Assembly: GCA_009767595.1 (NCBI GenBank)
Contig: VSDK01021708.1
Coordinates: forward strand, 256,231 to 320,230
DNA: 64,000 nt
Direction: 5' to 3'
Source of the DNA: Symbiodinium kawagutii
Taxonomy: Eukaryota > Sar > Dinophyceae > Suessiales > Symbiodiniaceae
Shown here: positions 63,840 to 64,000 of the stretch, piece by piece
Layout: every line of letters starts with the position of its first letter
Position numbering within the stretch: position 1 is the first letter of the stretch
Made by a program: the position numbers and the translations under genes
The notes under the pieces: generated by a model
What the model was told of the DNA's origin: nothing
What the model saw: only the letters and a program-made list of their open reading frames with translations
Database searches by the model: none

Positions 63840-64000
63840 CTGTGTTGTGTTTTTATCAAAAATGTTTCGGGCGAAAACGCACATCATTCAGGCGGAAATG
63901 CGCATCATTCAGGCGAAAATGCCCGAAATGTGTTTGGAACCATCTTGCCAGCACTTTTGAGCTGAACATGAATCAGGCAAGAAATTTGGGCTGAGGCAAG
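63840..64000. repeat. Short CATTCAGGCGAAAATG-type direct repeats at the window end
   Basis: CATCATTCAGGCGGAAATGC and a near copy 21 bp later, plus GGCAAG motifs; no gene-like frame. Confidence 0.6.

Overview
The window looks like nuclear DNA of a dinoflagellate, most probably a Symbiodiniaceae-type genome. The evidence is as follows. (i) The one long uninterrupted gene (48.8-51.3 kb) has a ubiquitin-like N-terminus followed by 22-residue leucine-rich units of the FNQSLDxVTLPxNLxTLTFG type, a family I associate with these algae. (ii) There are two decayed retroelement fragments of kinds I associate with dinoflagellate genomes: a zinc-knuckle plus RNase H relic and a C5-cytosine-methyltransferase-like relic. 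(iii) Coding density is very low, with short GC-richer exon-like islands in AT-rich, repeat-filled DNA. (iv) No operons, ribosome-binding sites or other bacterial signals are seen. The species assignment is inference; no rRNA or organelle marker is present.

Layout. Most of the 64 kb is built from small inverted-repeat elements of about 50-130 bp. I define three abundant families: A (starts CTGGTTGGTGGTTTCAA, ends TTGAAACCACCAACCAG, about 20 copies), B (starts TGGCTATGGGTCAATATT, ends TTTTGACCCACAGCCA, about 20 copies, both orientations) and C (starts GGTTTCTCAAAATAGGGG, ends CCCCTATTTTGAGAAACC, about 17 copies). There are also rarer families D to G. They are often nested: an A copy sits in a B copy at 6.8-7.1 kb, and the 2.2-kb LINE-like relic at 39.5-41.7 kb splits a B copy in two. 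Other structures are a fold-back element with 42-bp terminal inverted repeats and a minisatellite core (10.2-10.7 kb), a tRNA-derived SINE-like sequence (26.85-27.02 kb), a long degenerate AGGTAGTA-type array (22.8-23.6 kb), a 12-bp satellite that contains the assembly gap (53.9-54.4 kb), and many microsatellites.

Genes. Only the leucine-rich-repeat gene is secure. Elsewhere I list exon-like open segments, chosen because they have plausible amino-acid composition, GC-richer third positions, or splice-like flanks. The best are a protein-kinase glycine-loop exon (63.2 kb, LGAGCFGQVWRG), a two-exon ORF with a canonical 48-bp intron (19.0-19.3 kb), a segment resembling an ion-channel S4-S5 linker (37.3-37.5 kb), and unrecognised exon-like segments near 14.4, 15.3, 19.8, 33.3, 35.8, 42.3, 44.6, 52.9 and 55.2 kb. 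Strand and frame are uncertain for many of them; exons from both strands seem to be present, so several multi-exon genes with repeat-filled introns probably cross the window.

The most interesting hypothesis is that the A and B inverted-repeat elements carry splice-site-like ends (A ends in CCAACCAG, B ends in GACCCACAG or GACCCATAG) and that some exon-like segments begin exactly at those AGs. That would make them introner-like, intron-forming transposons. Transcript data would be needed to test it.
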